64,000 bases of DNA, from assembly GCA_000824825.2 (NCBI GenBank), contig LM655170.1, positions 311,841-375,840 on the forward strand, in the 5' to 3' direction. The translations under genes were made by a program, and so were the position numbers. Below, piece after piece: positions 52,504-61,428 of this stretch. The stretch's first letter is position 1; every line of letters begins with the position of its first letter. A model generated the notes under the pieces. That model ran no database searches, had not been told where the DNA came from, and saw only the letters and a program-made list of their open reading frames with translations. The stretch comes from Mesorhizobium sp. ORS 3324. GTDB taxonomy: Bacteria > Pseudomonadota > Alphaproteobacteria > Rhizobiales > Rhizobiaceae.

Positions 52504-53256
52504 GCGCAGCGCCTTGGCGACCGCCTGATTGCGGTTGACCGCGTTGAGCTTCTGCGTCGACTGGGTGAGGTACTGGTTGGCGGTGTGCACCGACAGCTTC
52601 AGGAGCTTGGCGATCTCTTCGCTGGTGTTGCCGTTGGCGGTCAGCTTCAGGCATTCGAGCTCGCGCTTGGAGATGGCACGCATCCTGCCGGTATCGCCCG
52701 GGCGGATGCGGGCGACAGCCGCGAACAGCGCGAAGCAGCGCGCGTGGATTTCGCAGAGCGTGTCGTCCGACAGCGTGATGTCCGAGCCCAGAAAGGCCAC
52801 CAGCCCGCATTGGCCGCGATCTGCATGCACCGGGAAGGCGATGCCGTTGGTGCCGGGCGCGAGCGGCGCGGTCGGCTCGGCCCATGAAAGGCTCTCCAGC
52901 GTTTGCCGCGAGCCGGCCATGCCGTCATCGGCCCACCAGCGCGGCGTCGTCGAGATGCGGCTGTGGCGCACCATCTCCTCGCCGCTGGCGCCCGAGATGA
53001 ACTTGGTTGCGACGGCGGTCGACGGATAGTCGGAATCGAAGCAGGCGACGAGCCGAGCGCGCTCCAGCGAGGGGCTGACGAAGAACAGCCCGAAGCCGGA
53101 AGCGTTGATGTCGACGGCGATCCACCGGCAGCGGCGCACGGCGTCCGGGATGGTCACCGCGTGATGCGTTTCCGATCCGAGCGAGAAGGCGCCGAACGGA
53201 TTGCGCTGGTCGTTGAACAGGGCGGCCGCGGCCTCTTTGACTTGTATGTGCTTCAA
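52486..53256 (-). CDS. visR: VisR, LuxR-type master regulator of motility
   Basis: Transcription factor of 256 residues with a C-terminal LuxR-type helix-turn-helix (ISKRELECLKLTANGNTSEE, LKLSVHTANQYLTQSTQKLN). The N-terminal half is an effector-domain-like segment. It is the second gene of the visN-visR pair; in Sinorhizobium the two form a heteromer that sits on top of the flagellar cascade and activates rem. The start is a TTG at 53256 overlapping the visN stop (TTGA), with AGGAG nine bases upstream, so VisR is made by coupled translation. Confidence 0.9.
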   Translation of the reverse strand: MKHIQVKEAAAALFNDQRNPFGAFSLGSETHHAVTIPDAVRRCRWIAVDINASGFGLFFVSPSLERARLVACFDSDYPSTAVATKFISGASGEEMVRHSRISTTPRWWADDGMAGSRQTLESLSWAEPTAPLAPGTNGIAFPVHADRGQCGLVAFLGSDITLSDDTLCEIHARCFALFAAVARIRPGDTGRMRAISKRELECLKLTANGNTSEEIAKLLKLSVHTANQYLTQSTQKLNAVNRNQAVAKALRLGLIE

Positions 53257-53963
53257 ATGATGCCGCTCCTGATCGCGGTCGCGATCGCCATCGCACGGTT
53301 GCTGGCCGCGAATTTCTGGATGGCGTGCGTGATGTAGCTGTTCACGGTGTTCGACGAGACGCCAAGGATGAGCGCCACCTCGTCGGTGGTCTTGCCTTCC
53401 GACACCCAGAACAGGCATTCGCGCTCGCGGTCCGACAGCGGGTCCTGCATGGATGCCGCGGCCATCAATTGCGGGATGCTGGACAGCGCGTAGCAGCATT
53501 TCAGCTGCGCCTTCATCAGGGCCGTGAGATCGATCTTGCCGGGCTCGGCGGCGGAGAACAGCACGAACAGGCGCTGGCGGCCGACATTCAGCCTCAGCGA
53601 ATAGATTTCGGCGTGGCCGAGCACCTCGAGCAGCCTGGCTTCCTCGCCGGTCAACAGCGCACCGGCGTCGGGTGCGTGCGCTGCCACCAACGGCTTGGGG
53701 CGCACGCCGGGCGCGGCGGTCAGCGGCCCCTGCGCAAGGTTGGCGATCAGCCTTTTGCCGATCAGCTCGATGGCGTCGAAGATCCAGTTCGACGACACGA
53801 TGCGGGCGTCGTTGCGGTCCTGATCGTGCACGATGGCAACCAGCATATAGCTGTCGGCGCCGATGTCGGCGGCAAGCTGCATGAAGAAGCCAGTGAGATC
53901 GCCGCGCGACGCCAGGCGCGGGCCTGAAGCATCGGATTGAAGAGGCGCGGCGAGATTGCTCAT
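53253..53963 (-). CDS. visN: VisN, LuxR-type master regulator of motility
   Basis: Transcription factor of 236 residues, partner of VisR. The N-terminal half is a GAF/autoinducer-like domain; the C-terminal LuxR helix-turn-helix is LSDRERECLFWVSEGKTTDE, VALILGVSSNTVNSYITHAI. The ATG is at 53963. The 430-base gap upstream contains seven GANTC sites. VisNR would control ftcR at 26413. Confidence 0.9.
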   Translation of the reverse strand: MSNLAAPLQSDASGPRLASRGDLTGFFMQLAADIGADSYMLVAIVHDQDRNDARIVSSNWIFDAIELIGKRLIANLAQGPLTAAPGVRPKPLVAAHAPDAGALLTGEEARLLEVLGHAEIYSLRLNVGRQRLFVLFSAAEPGKIDLTALMKAQLKCCYALSSIPQLMAAASMQDPLSDRERECLFWVSEGKTTDEVALILGVSSNTVNSYITHAIQKFAASNRAMAIATAIRSGII

Positions 53964-53978
53964 TTGATATTCTGGCCG

Positions 53979-54265
53979 GAATCGATCCCTGTGCCCGGTG
54001 CCGGCATCAGCCGGCGTCCGGACCCGAAACGCGTCACGTTAACGAAGACACACTCACGGGCGCGCACTGCGCCCAACCGAGCCGAATCCTTTCAGGGAAC
54101 GCGAAGCCGTCCGCGTCTGGTGCCGGCCGAGCGCCGGAACTTGAGACCTGGGTGGTTGCCGCGCCCCCCGTGGACCGGCTGATTCGGGTCTAATCTACCC
54201 GCAGATGAATCCGACATCAAACGCGATTTGACAAAATCGAATCTCGTGGACTCGCGTCGCGACTC
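53979..54265. promoter_or_regulatory. GANTC-rich upstream region of visN (candidate CcrM-methylated control region)
   Basis: The gap 53964-54394 contains no gene. Seven GANTC sites are seen: 53979, 54084, 54181, 54207, 54239, 54249 and 54261, five of them within 85 bases. GANTC is the target of the CcrM methylase of alphaproteobacteria and affects cell-cycle controlled promoters. The visN promoter is expected in this gap; I cannot place it. The right end holds the terminator of the deacetylase gene. Confidence 0.45.
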
Positions 54266-54337
54266 AGCAGCCGTGCCTTGCGCTGGCGGGTGGCAGTTTC
54301 AGGGTTGAATTGAGCCGACGATTTCCCGATGAGGCCG

Positions 54338-54372
54338 CAAAAAAACGCCCCCCGGATGCAGCCGGGGGCGCA
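54338..54372 (-). terminator. Rho-independent terminator after the deacetylase gene
   Basis: A G/C-rich stem (GCCCCCCGG around 54348 with CCGGGGGC at 54362-54369) followed on the minus strand by a run of seven T residues. It lies 23 bases after the deacetylase stop. Confidence 0.85.
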
Positions 54373-54394
54373 TCTCCTTTCAACGGGATCTGGC

Positions 54395-55426
54395 TCAGCG
54401 ATCCTCGAATCCCGTGAGCACGCCGACGGCGTTGATGCCGATCTCCTCCACCGCGTAGCCGCCTTCCATGACGAACAGCGTCGGCAGGCCGAGCTTGGCG
54501 ATGCGGCGGCCGATCTTGGGATAGTCCTCGCTCTTCAGCTTGAACTGGCTGATCGGATCCTTCTCGAATGTGTCGACGCCGAGCGACACCACGACGACGT
54601 CCGGCGCGTAGGCGGCGAGCCTGGCGCAGGCATCCTCCAGCGAGGCGCTCCAGCCTTCCCAGGCGGTGCCGAAGGGCATCGGATAGTTGACGTTGAAGCC
54701 TTCGCCCTCGCCCTCGCCGCACTCGTCGGCATGGCCGAGGAAGAAGGGGTACTCGACCATCGGGTCGCCATGCAGGTTGAGCACCTGCACATCGCCGCGG
54801 CGATAGAAGATCTCCTGCGTGCCGTTGCCGTGGTGGTAGTCGACATCGAGGATGGAGATCCGGCTTGCGCCCTGGTCGCGGAACCATTGCGCGACGACGG
54901 CGGCATTGTTGATGAAGCAGTAGCCGCCCATGAAGGCAGCGCCGGCGTGATGGCCGGGCGGTCGGCAGAGCGCGAAAGCGGTCCGCTCGCCGCCCTTGAC
55001 CAGGGCGGCCGCCGTCAGCGCGACATCGTAGGACGACTTGATCGCCGCCCAGGTGCCTTCGACGAAGGTGGCGCCGGCATCGAAGGAATAATAGCCGAGC
55101 AGGGCGTCGATGCGCTTCGGCGGCACGTCGCCGCGCAGGCCGCGCGTCGGCCAGGTGAAGCCCATGGCCGAGCCTTTGAAGCCGGCAGCGACCCATTCCG
55201 GCCACACCGTCGGCAGGAAATCGATGTAGCGCGCTTCGTGCACGCGCTTGGCGGCCGCAAGGTCATGCTCGACCGGCCCGATGATCGGTCCCAGCTTCTC
55301 GCTCTCCACCCTGGCCTTGATGAATTCGGCCCGCGACGGCTTCTCGAAGCCAGGCACGATGGCGCTCGTAACGAGTTCCATCTGCCCGGCGTGACCGGCG
55401 TGGAGAGGAGAAAAAACTGTCTTCAT
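54395..55426 (-). CDS. HDAC-family deacetylase, acetylpolyamine amidohydrolase-like
   Basis: Zinc-dependent deacetylase of 343 residues. The catalytic parts are visible: CRPPGHHAGAAFMGGYCFIN (His pair), LDVDYHHGNGTQEIFY (Asp and His zinc ligands), SLGVDTFEKDPISQFK (second Asp) and GGYAVEEIGINAVG. Together with the length and the adjacent polyamine importer, acetylpolyamine amidohydrolase is the most likely role, releasing free polyamines from acetylated forms; other acetyl substrates are possible. It is divergent from an amidohydrolase gene and followed by a clear terminator. Confidence 0.88.
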   Translation of the reverse strand: MKTVFSPLHAGHAGQMELVTSAIVPGFEKPSRAEFIKARVESEKLGPIIGPVEHDLAAAKRVHEARYIDFLPTVWPEWVAAGFKGSAMGFTWPTRGLRGDVPPKRIDALLGYYSFDAGATFVEGTWAAIKSSYDVALTAAALVKGGERTAFALCRPPGHHAGAAFMGGYCFINNAAVVAQWFRDQGASRISILDVDYHHGNGTQEIFYRRGDVQVLNLHGDPMVEYPFFLGHADECGEGEGEGFNVNYPMPFGTAWEGWSASLEDACARLAAYAPDVVVVSLGVDTFEKDPISQFKLKSEDYPKIGRRIAKLGLPTLFVMEGGYAVEEIGINAVGVLTGFEDR

Positions 55427-55596
55427 TTTGGGAGTTGGCTCGCTCTTCGGGTTGCGTCTTGGAAGGCCTCAAGCTGCTTTGTGGCAGAGAGTTCCGGCGC
55501 CGCCAAGAGGGCATTGCAGATTGTCGCTGGGGCCAGCACGGGACGGCTTGTCAGACGCCAATACTCTGCTAGCCTAGGCACAAATGGGAGAAAATG

Positions 55597-57255
55597 ATGC
55601 CGCAAACGGCCGATCTGATCGTCGAGAACGCCAGCATTTTGACGATGGATCCAGACACCCCCGCCGCTCAAGCCATTGCCATCAAAGGCGATCAGATTGT
55701 TGCGATCGCAGATCGCGATAGTATTCGCGACCATAAGGGATCGGGCACTCGCGTCATCGACGCGCAGGGCGGCTCCGTCCTGCCGGGCTTCATCGAAGCG
55801 CATATGCATCTGTTTGGCGGGGCTGCCGAGCTCGAAAATCTGCATCTGGCGGGCGTGCATGGTTTCGACGCGCTGCGCGATGCTATCCAGACCTTCGCCG
55901 CGAAGCGTCCGAATGCCAGGCTGCTGATCGGCGCCGGCGTCGACTATTCGATCCTGCCCGAGCCGGTGACGCGCCATCATCTCGACCGCATCATTCCCGA
56001 CCGTCCCTTCGCCATGTCGGCTTCCGACCACCACACGATGTGGGCGAACACCAAGGCGCTTGAAGAAGCCGGCCTGCTGCACGGCAAGCAGGTGGGACCG
56101 GGCAACGAGGTCGTCATGGGAGCCGATGGACTTGCCGCCGGCGAGCTGCGCGAAGGCGAAGCGTTCGGCCCGATCCTGGAACATTTCGGGGCGAACCGGA
56201 CCCGTCTCGGCCTGACGGGCCTGGAGCCGGAACCTTATCCGTCCGCGTCGGAACTCGCAGAGGATCGCGACCTGATGCACCGCGGGCTCGAATGGTGCGC
56301 AAAGCACGGCATCACCTCGATCCAGAACATGGACGGCAACCTATACCAGCTCGAGCTGCTTGCCGGCCTGGAGAAAGAGGGGCGCTTGCTGTGCCGCACC
56401 AAGGTCCCGTTCCACTTCAAGAATTTCATGAAGCTTGACATGCTCGAAAAGGCCTCGCGCATGGCCGCGAGCTATAATTCCGAATGGCTGTCGTCAGGCA
56501 TGGTCAAGGTCTTCTATGACGGCGTCCTGGATTCCTGGACCGCGGTGATGGTCGACGATTATGCCGACCGTCCAGGCTGGCGCGGCGAGCCGCTGTTTAC
56601 GCCCGAGCATTTCGCCGAGGTGGCGGTCGAGGCCGACAGGCGCGGCCTGCAGATCGCCGTGCACTCGATCGGCGACGGCGCGGTGCGGGCCGTGCTCGAC
56701 GGCTATCAGGCGGCGCTCAAGAAGAACGGTCGGCGCGACAGCCGGCATCGCGTCGAGCATATCGAAGTCATCACGCCGTCCGACGTGCCGCGCTTCGCCG
56801 AGCTCGGCGTCACCGCCTCGATGCAGCCGCCGCATCCACCGGGCGCGATGAATTTCCCGCTCGAGCCGACGATCTCGCGCATCGGCCGTGATAAGTGGCC
56901 GCTGAGCTATGCCTGGCGCACGCTGAAGAATGCCGGTGCGCGGGTCGTCTTCGCATCCGACTGGCCGGTCTCGCCGGTTGATCCGATCCTGGGCATCCAG
57001 GCGGCGGTTATGCGCAAACCTTGGGCAGAAGGCCTGCCGGACCACAGCTTCTCGCTCCACGAATCCATTGCCGGCTACACAGTCGAGGGCGCCTATGCCG
57101 AGTTCATGGAACATCGCAAGGGGCGGCTGAAACCCGGATACCTCGCCGATATCGTGGTGCTGTCGGGCGACGTCGAGAAGACCGCGCCGGAAGCGCTGCA
57201 TACCGTTCGGCCGGTGACCACCATCTGCGGCGGGAAGATCACCTATCAGGCCTGA
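55597..57255 (+). CDS. Amidohydrolase family metallo-hydrolase (YtcJ-like)
   Basis: Metal-dependent hydrolase of about 552 residues. It begins with the typical urease-fold start ([20 protein letters not shown]), then the metal motif as [48 protein letters not shown] and the late Asp region [19 protein letters not shown]. YtcJ-type enzymes act on varied substrates; here neighbours suggest a nitrogenous or polyamine-derived compound. The ATG at 55597 fits GGGAG six bases upstream better than the ATG at 55594. It heads the run with potABCD. Confidence 0.88.
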   Translation: MPQTADLIVENASILTMDPDTPAAQAIAIKGDQIVAIADRDSIRDHKGSGTRVIDAQGGSVLPGFIEAHMHLFGGAAELENLHLAGVHGFDALRDAIQTFAAKRPNARLLIGAGVDYSILPEPVTRHHLDRIIPDRPFAMSASDHHTMWANTKALEEAGLLHGKQVGPGNEVVMGADGLAAGELREGEAFGPILEHFGANRTRLGLTGLEPEPYPSASELAEDRDLMHRGLEWCAKHGITSIQNMDGNLYQLELLAGLEKEGRLLCRTKVPFHFKNFMKLDMLEKASRMAASYNSEWLSSGMVKVFYDGVLDSWTAVMVDDYADRPGWRGEPLFTPEHFAEVAVEADRRGLQIAVHSIGDGAVRAVLDGYQAALKKNGRRDSRHRVEHIEVITPSDVPRFAELGVTASMQPPHPPGAMNFPLEPTISRIGRDKWPLSYAWRTLKNAGARVVFASDWPVSPVDPILGIQAAVMRKPWAEGLPDHSFSLHESIAGYTVEGAYAEFMEHRKGRLKPGYLADIVVLSGDVEKTAPEALHTVRPVTTICGGKITYQA

Positions 57256-57382
57256 GGGTGGCATGGGAATTGCGTTGAAAAGTCGAGTTGCAGCTCCGCA
57301 GTTGCCAAGCCAAATGGCTTGTGGTGACAATCAGACAGGAACAAACCTGCCGCCAAGAGCAGGCTCTCTCAATGGGGTAATC

Positions 57383-58483
57383 GTGCCGGAACAACCGGGT
57401 AAGAACGCGATCGAAGTTCGCGGTGTACGCAAGGTATTTGGAACCGGTGAGAACCAGGTGGCCGCTCTCGACACGGTGTCGGTGTCGATCCGGGAGAACG
57501 AGTTCTTCACCCTGCTCGGCCCGTCCGGATGCGGAAAGACGACGCTGCTTAGATTGATTGCCGGCTTCGATTTCCCAAGCGCCGGCGAAATCCTGCTGCA
57601 CGGCCAGGACATCGCGCCGCTACCGCCCTTCAAGCGCCCGGTCAACACCGTCTTCCAGAGCTATGCGCTGTTCCCGCACATGACGGTGGCGCAGAATATC
57701 GGCTTCGGGCTGGAAATGCTCGGCAGGCCGAAGGCCGAGATCGAGGCGCGCGTCGCCCAGATGCTGAAGCTGGTCAAGATGGAGGCGCTCAAGGCGCGCC
57801 GGACCAGCCAGATCTCGGGCGGCCAGCAGCAGCGCGTGGCGCTCGCCCGGGCGCTGGCGCCGCAGCCGAAGGTGCTCTTGCTCGATGAACCGCTGTCGGC
57901 GCTGGACTACAAGCTGCGCAAGGAAATGCAGATCGAGCTGAAGCGGCTGCAGCACGAGACCGGCATCACCTTCATCTTCGTCACCCACGACCAGGAAGAA
58001 GCGCTGACCATGTCCGACCGCATCGCGGTGATGTCGGCCGGCAGGATCCTGCAGGTCGGCACGCCGCGCGACATCTACGACCGGCCGGCCGAACGCTTCG
58101 TCGCCGACTTCATCGGCGAGACGAATTTCTTGGCCGGCACGGTGATATCGAAGAAGCCCGGCGTAGCAACGGTCAAATTCGCGAACAATGCGACGATCGC
58201 CGCCGGTTATCCGGAAGGCTTCGAGCCGTCAGGCGAAGTCACGCTGGTGGTGCGTCCCGAGCACGCCGACCTGACTCCCGACCCGGTCAAGGGGACCATC
58301 GCCGGAACGCTCTCCAACATCGTCTATTTCGGCACCGACACGCATTATCACGTGAAACTCGACGGCGGCGAAAACTTCATCGTGCGCCATCAGAACAGCC
58401 GTTCGAACCCGGTCATCTACGAGACCGGCACCAAGGTCGGCATCCAGTTCGAGGAGGACGCCGCGCGCGTCCTGAAAGACTGA
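57383..58483 (+). CDS. potA: PotA-like spermidine/putrescine ABC transporter ATP-binding protein
   Basis: ATPase subunit of a polyamine importer. The Walker A loop [18 protein letters not shown], the Q-loop [20 protein letters not shown], the signature [14 protein letters not shown] and Walker [13 protein letters not shown] are complete; a C-terminal TOBE domain follows ([20 protein letters not shown]). I use the GTG at 57383 (366 residues), preceded by GGGG; an earlier ATG at 57263 adds 40 residues that look non-coding. It overlaps potB by one base. Confidence 0.93.
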   Translation: MPEQPGKNAIEVRGVRKVFGTGENQVAALDTVSVSIRENEFFTLLGPSGCGKTTLLRLIAGFDFPSAGEILLHGQDIAPLPPFKRPVNTVFQSYALFPHMTVAQNIGFGLEMLGRPKAEIEARVAQMLKLVKMEALKARRTSQISGGQQQRVALARALAPQPKVLLLDEPLSALDYKLRKEMQIELKRLQHETGITFIFVTHDQEEALTMSDRIAVMSAGRILQVGTPRDIYDRPAERFVADFIGETNFLAGTVISKKPGVATVKFANNATIAAGYPEGFEPSGEVTLVVRPEHADLTPDPVKGTIAGTLSNIVYFGTDTHYHVKLDGGENFIVRHQNSRSNPVIYETGTKVGIQFEEDAARVLKD

Positions 58484-59430
58484 TGACGACAGCTGCGCTC
58501 TCCCCGGTCACGCTTTCCAAAGCCGCGTCGTTCGAAGCCCAGGCGGTGAAGACAAGCGCGCGACGCAACCGGCTGCTGTCGCTGCCGGCGCTGATCATCA
58601 TCGGCATCTTCGGCGTGCTGCCGCTCATCATCATCTGCGTCTATTCGTTCCTGGCCGCCGCGCCCTACGGCGGCGTGCAGTGGCAGTTCTCGACCGACGC
58701 CTATCTGAACTTCCTGTTCCAGCGCGACATTTTCGACGACACGCTGCAGTTCACTCCGGACTTCCTGATCATCTACCTGCGCTCGTTCCTGTTCGCGGTG
58801 GTGACGACGATCGTCTGCCTGCTGCTCGGCTTCCCGACCGCCTATTTCATGGCCACGCGGCCACCCGCGCAGCGCAACTGGTGGGTGCTCCTGATCACGA
58901 TTCCGTTCTGGTCTAACTTGCTCGTGCGCACGCTGGCGATCATGTTCATCATCCGCGACGAGGGGCTGATCAACAACGCGCTCTTGGCATTGGGCGTGAT
59001 CGATAAGCCGATCACCATGCTCTACACCAATTTCGCCATCCAGCTCGGCCTGCTCTACGCCTTCCTGCCGTTCATGGTGCTGCCGCTCTATTCGAGCCTC
59101 GAAAAACTCGATTTCCGGCTGATCGAGGCGGCCTACGATCTCTATGCCACGCGCCAAAAGGTGCTGTGGCGGGTGATCATCCCGCTGTCCAAACCTGGCA
59201 TCATCGCCGGCTGCCTGCTCGTCTTCATCCCGGCGCTCGGCGCCTATGTGACGCCGCTGATCCTGGGCGGCGGCGTGCATCTGATGATCGGCGACCTCAT
59301 CGCCCAGCAGTTCGGGTCGGGGCGCAACTGGCCGCTCGGCTGCGCGCAGGCGCTGATCCTGATGGCGGCGGTGCTGGTGGCGCTCTACTTCTACGTCCGC
59401 AACACGTCGGGCAAGGTGCAGCATGGCTGA
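58483..59430 (+). CDS. potB: PotB-like polyamine ABC transporter permease
   Basis: Inner-membrane permease of 315 residues. Six hydrophobic segments and the inner-membrane EAA-like loop (EAAYDLYATRQKVLWRVIIP) mark it as an ABC permease. The ATG overlaps the potA stop (TGATG), so translation is coupled. Confidence 0.93.
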   Translation: MTTAALSPVTLSKAASFEAQAVKTSARRNRLLSLPALIIIGIFGVLPLIIICVYSFLAAAPYGGVQWQFSTDAYLNFLFQRDIFDDTLQFTPDFLIIYLRSFLFAVVTTIVCLLLGFPTAYFMATRPPAQRNWWVLLITIPFWSNLLVRTLAIMFIIRDEGLINNALLALGVIDKPITMLYTNFAIQLGLLYAFLPFMVLPLYSSLEKLDFRLIEAAYDLYATRQKVLWRVIIPLSKPGIIAGCLLVFIPALGAYVTPLILGGGVHLMIGDLIAQQFGSGRNWPLGCAQALILMAAVLVALYFYVRNTSGKVQHG

Positions 59431-60235
59431 GCCCCGCGCCATAGACATCAAGGACCAGCCGGGCTTCCGCTCCATCGCCGTCATCTGCGTGCTGGTGCTC
59501 TACGTGCCGGTGCTGATCCTGATGATCTTCTCGCTGAACAGCGGCTCGCTGGTCACGCATTGGGAGGGCGTCACACTTGGCTGGTACGGCAGCGCGCTGC
59601 TCAACGAGGAGTTTCACAGCGCGGCACGCAACACGCTGATCATTTCGGTGACAGCGACGATCGTCTCGACCATCTGCGCGACGCTGGCGGCGATCGGCAT
59701 GACCAGGGTGAAACCGTGGCGTGGGATCGCCGCAGCCTTCATGATCATTAACCTGCCGCTGATGGTGCCTGAGATCATCACGGCGGTGGCGACGCTCTCC
59801 TTCTTCGCGCTGATCGCCGGCACGTTCGGGCTGAATTTCGGCATCGGCAACCTCGTCCTCGCCCACACCGTGTTCTGCATCCCCTTCGCCTACATGCCGA
59901 TCCGCGCGCGGCTCGAGGACATGGACCTGACGCTGGAATATGCGGCGGCCGACCTTTACGCGACGCCTTGGAATGCGTTCAAGCGCATCACACTGCCGCT
60001 GCTGGTCCCCGGCATCATGTCGGGCGCAGCACTCGCCTTCATCGTCTCCTTCGACGATTTCACCATCACGCAGCTTGTCGCCGGTCCCGGCCAGACGACG
60101 CTGCCCCTCTACATCTGGAACCAGATCCGGCGACCGATGACTCCGGAGATCAACGCCATCTCCACCATCCTGCTGCTGGTGTCGATCCTGTTCGTCTCGG
60201 TCTCATTCCTGATCGCGCGCCGACGCGCCAAATGA
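59423..60235 (+). CDS. potC: PotC-like polyamine ABC transporter permease
   Basis: Second permease of 270 residues. Six hydrophobic segments and the loop DLTLEYAAADLYATPWNAFK followed by RITLPLLVPGIMSG correspond to the PotC EAA motif. It overlaps potB by 8 bases. Confidence 0.93.
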   Translation: MAEPRAIDIKDQPGFRSIAVICVLVLYVPVLILMIFSLNSGSLVTHWEGVTLGWYGSALLNEEFHSAARNTLIISVTATIVSTICATLAAIGMTRVKPWRGIAAAFMIINLPLMVPEIITAVATLSFFALIAGTFGLNFGIGNLVLAHTVFCIPFAYMPIRARLEDMDLTLEYAAADLYATPWNAFKRITLPLLVPGIMSGAALAFIVSFDDFTITQLVAGPGQTTLPLYIWNQIRRPMTPEINAISTILLLVSILFVSVSFLIARRRAK

Positions 60236-60280
60236 CCCAAGAGCTCCAACACAACAATGGGAAGGCAAGGAGAACATAAA

Positions 60281-61309
60281 ATGTCTGGAAAACTGATGAC
60301 GGCCGTTTCCGCGGCCGTGCTGTTATGGGCGGTGCCCGCGCTCGCCGACGGCGAACTGCACATCTACAACTGGGGCGACTACACCAACCCCAAACTGATC
60401 GAGAAGTTCGAGAAGCAATACAACATCAAGGTGACGCTGGACGACTATGATTCCAACGAAACCATGCTGTCCAAGGTGCGCGCCGGCAATTCCGGCTACG
60501 ACATCGTGGTGCCGTCCGACTACACCGTGAAGATCATGATCGAGGAAGGCTTGCTCGAGAAGACCGAGCCCAACGCGATGCCGAACGGCAAGAACATCGA
60601 TCCGCGCTTCGTCGACGTCTACTGGGACAAGGGCCGCCACTACACCGCGCCATGGCAGTTCGGCACGACGACGTTCTCCGTCAACATGGACAAGTTCAAG
60701 GGCGACATCGACACGCTGGCGATCCTGTTCAACCCGCCGGATGCGCTGAAGGGCCAGATCAACGTGCTCGACGACGTCAACACCGTCATGCATGCGGTCG
60801 AGCGCTATGCCGGCGTGCCGCGCTGCGGCGCCGACAAGGCCAATCTGAAGAAGATCAACGAGATACTGACGGCCGCCAAGCCGTCCTGGAAGACCTTCAG
60901 CTACGACACAATCACCAAAATCACCTCCGGCGACGTGGTCGTGACCGAACAGTGGAATGGCGCGGCCTACCGCTCGCGCCAGAAGATCCCGGCGATCAAA
61001 TATGCCTATCCGAAGGAAGGCGTCGAAGGCTGGATGGACAACGTCGCGGTGCTGAAGGGCGCCAAGAATCTCGAGAATGCCAAACTGTTCCAGGACTTCG
61101 TCATGGCGCCTGAGAACGCGGCCTTGATCTCGGAGTTCGCCGGCTACGACAACGGCATTGCCGGCAGCCACAAATTCCTGCCGCCGGAGTTCGCCAACTC
61201 GCCGGAGATCAGCCCGCCGGCCGGCTCGCCGACGCCGGAATTCGTGCCGCCATGCCCGCCGGAAGTGGTGGAGATCTACAACAAGATCTGGACCAACCTG
61301 CGCAAATAG
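60281..61309 (+). CDS. potD: PotD-like polyamine-binding periplasmic protein
   Basis: Secreted binding protein of 342 residues. The signal peptide MSGKLMTAVSAAVLLWAVPA is followed by DGELHIYNWGDYTNPKLIEK, typical of PotD/PotF, and SGYDIVVPSDYTVKIMIEEG. The ATG at 60281 follows AAGGAG. Spermidine versus putrescine preference cannot be judged without a model. It ends the potABCD unit and is followed by a terminator. Confidence 0.94.
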   Translation: MSGKLMTAVSAAVLLWAVPALADGELHIYNWGDYTNPKLIEKFEKQYNIKVTLDDYDSNETMLSKVRAGNSGYDIVVPSDYTVKIMIEEGLLEKTEPNAMPNGKNIDPRFVDVYWDKGRHYTAPWQFGTTTFSVNMDKFKGDIDTLAILFNPPDALKGQINVLDDVNTVMHAVERYAGVPRCGADKANLKKINEILTAAKPSWKTFSYDTITKITSGDVVVTEQWNGAAYRSRQKIPAIKYAYPKEGVEGWMDNVAVLKGAKNLENAKLFQDFVMAPENAALISEFAGYDNGIAGSHKFLPPEFANSPEISPPAGSPTPEFVPPCPPEVVEIYNKIWTNLRK

Positions 61310-61332
61310 CTCCGGCGTAAAGCATGAGGAGG

Positions 61333-61356
61333 GGAGGCCCAGGCCTCCCTTTCTTT
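61333..61356 (+). terminator. Rho-independent terminator after potD
   Basis: Stem GGGAGGCC (61333-61340) and GGCCTCCC (61343-61350) with a two-base loop, followed by TTTCTTTT. It lies 23 bases after the potD stop. Confidence 0.9.
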
Positions 61357-61370
61357 TGTCTATTTCTGTG

Positions 61371-61416
61371 CATGTCGTTTCCGCAAAAGCGCTACGCACT
61401 TTGCGCGACATGCATT
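61371..61416. repeat. GCATG-type interspersed palindromic repeat
   Basis: The 46-base palindrome GCATGTCGTTTCCGCAAAAG joined to TACGCACTTTGCGCGACATG and CAT lies between the potD terminator and the serine hydrolase start. Same family as 21088 and 26233. Confidence 0.6.
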
Positions 61417-61428
61417 GGGGAGGGTTCC

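Noticed and set aside
54395..55426. Calling this gene a histone deacetylase-type regulator or toxin-related enzyme
   Set aside because: The adjoining polyamine importer and the bacterial family make a small-molecule deacetylase much more likely.
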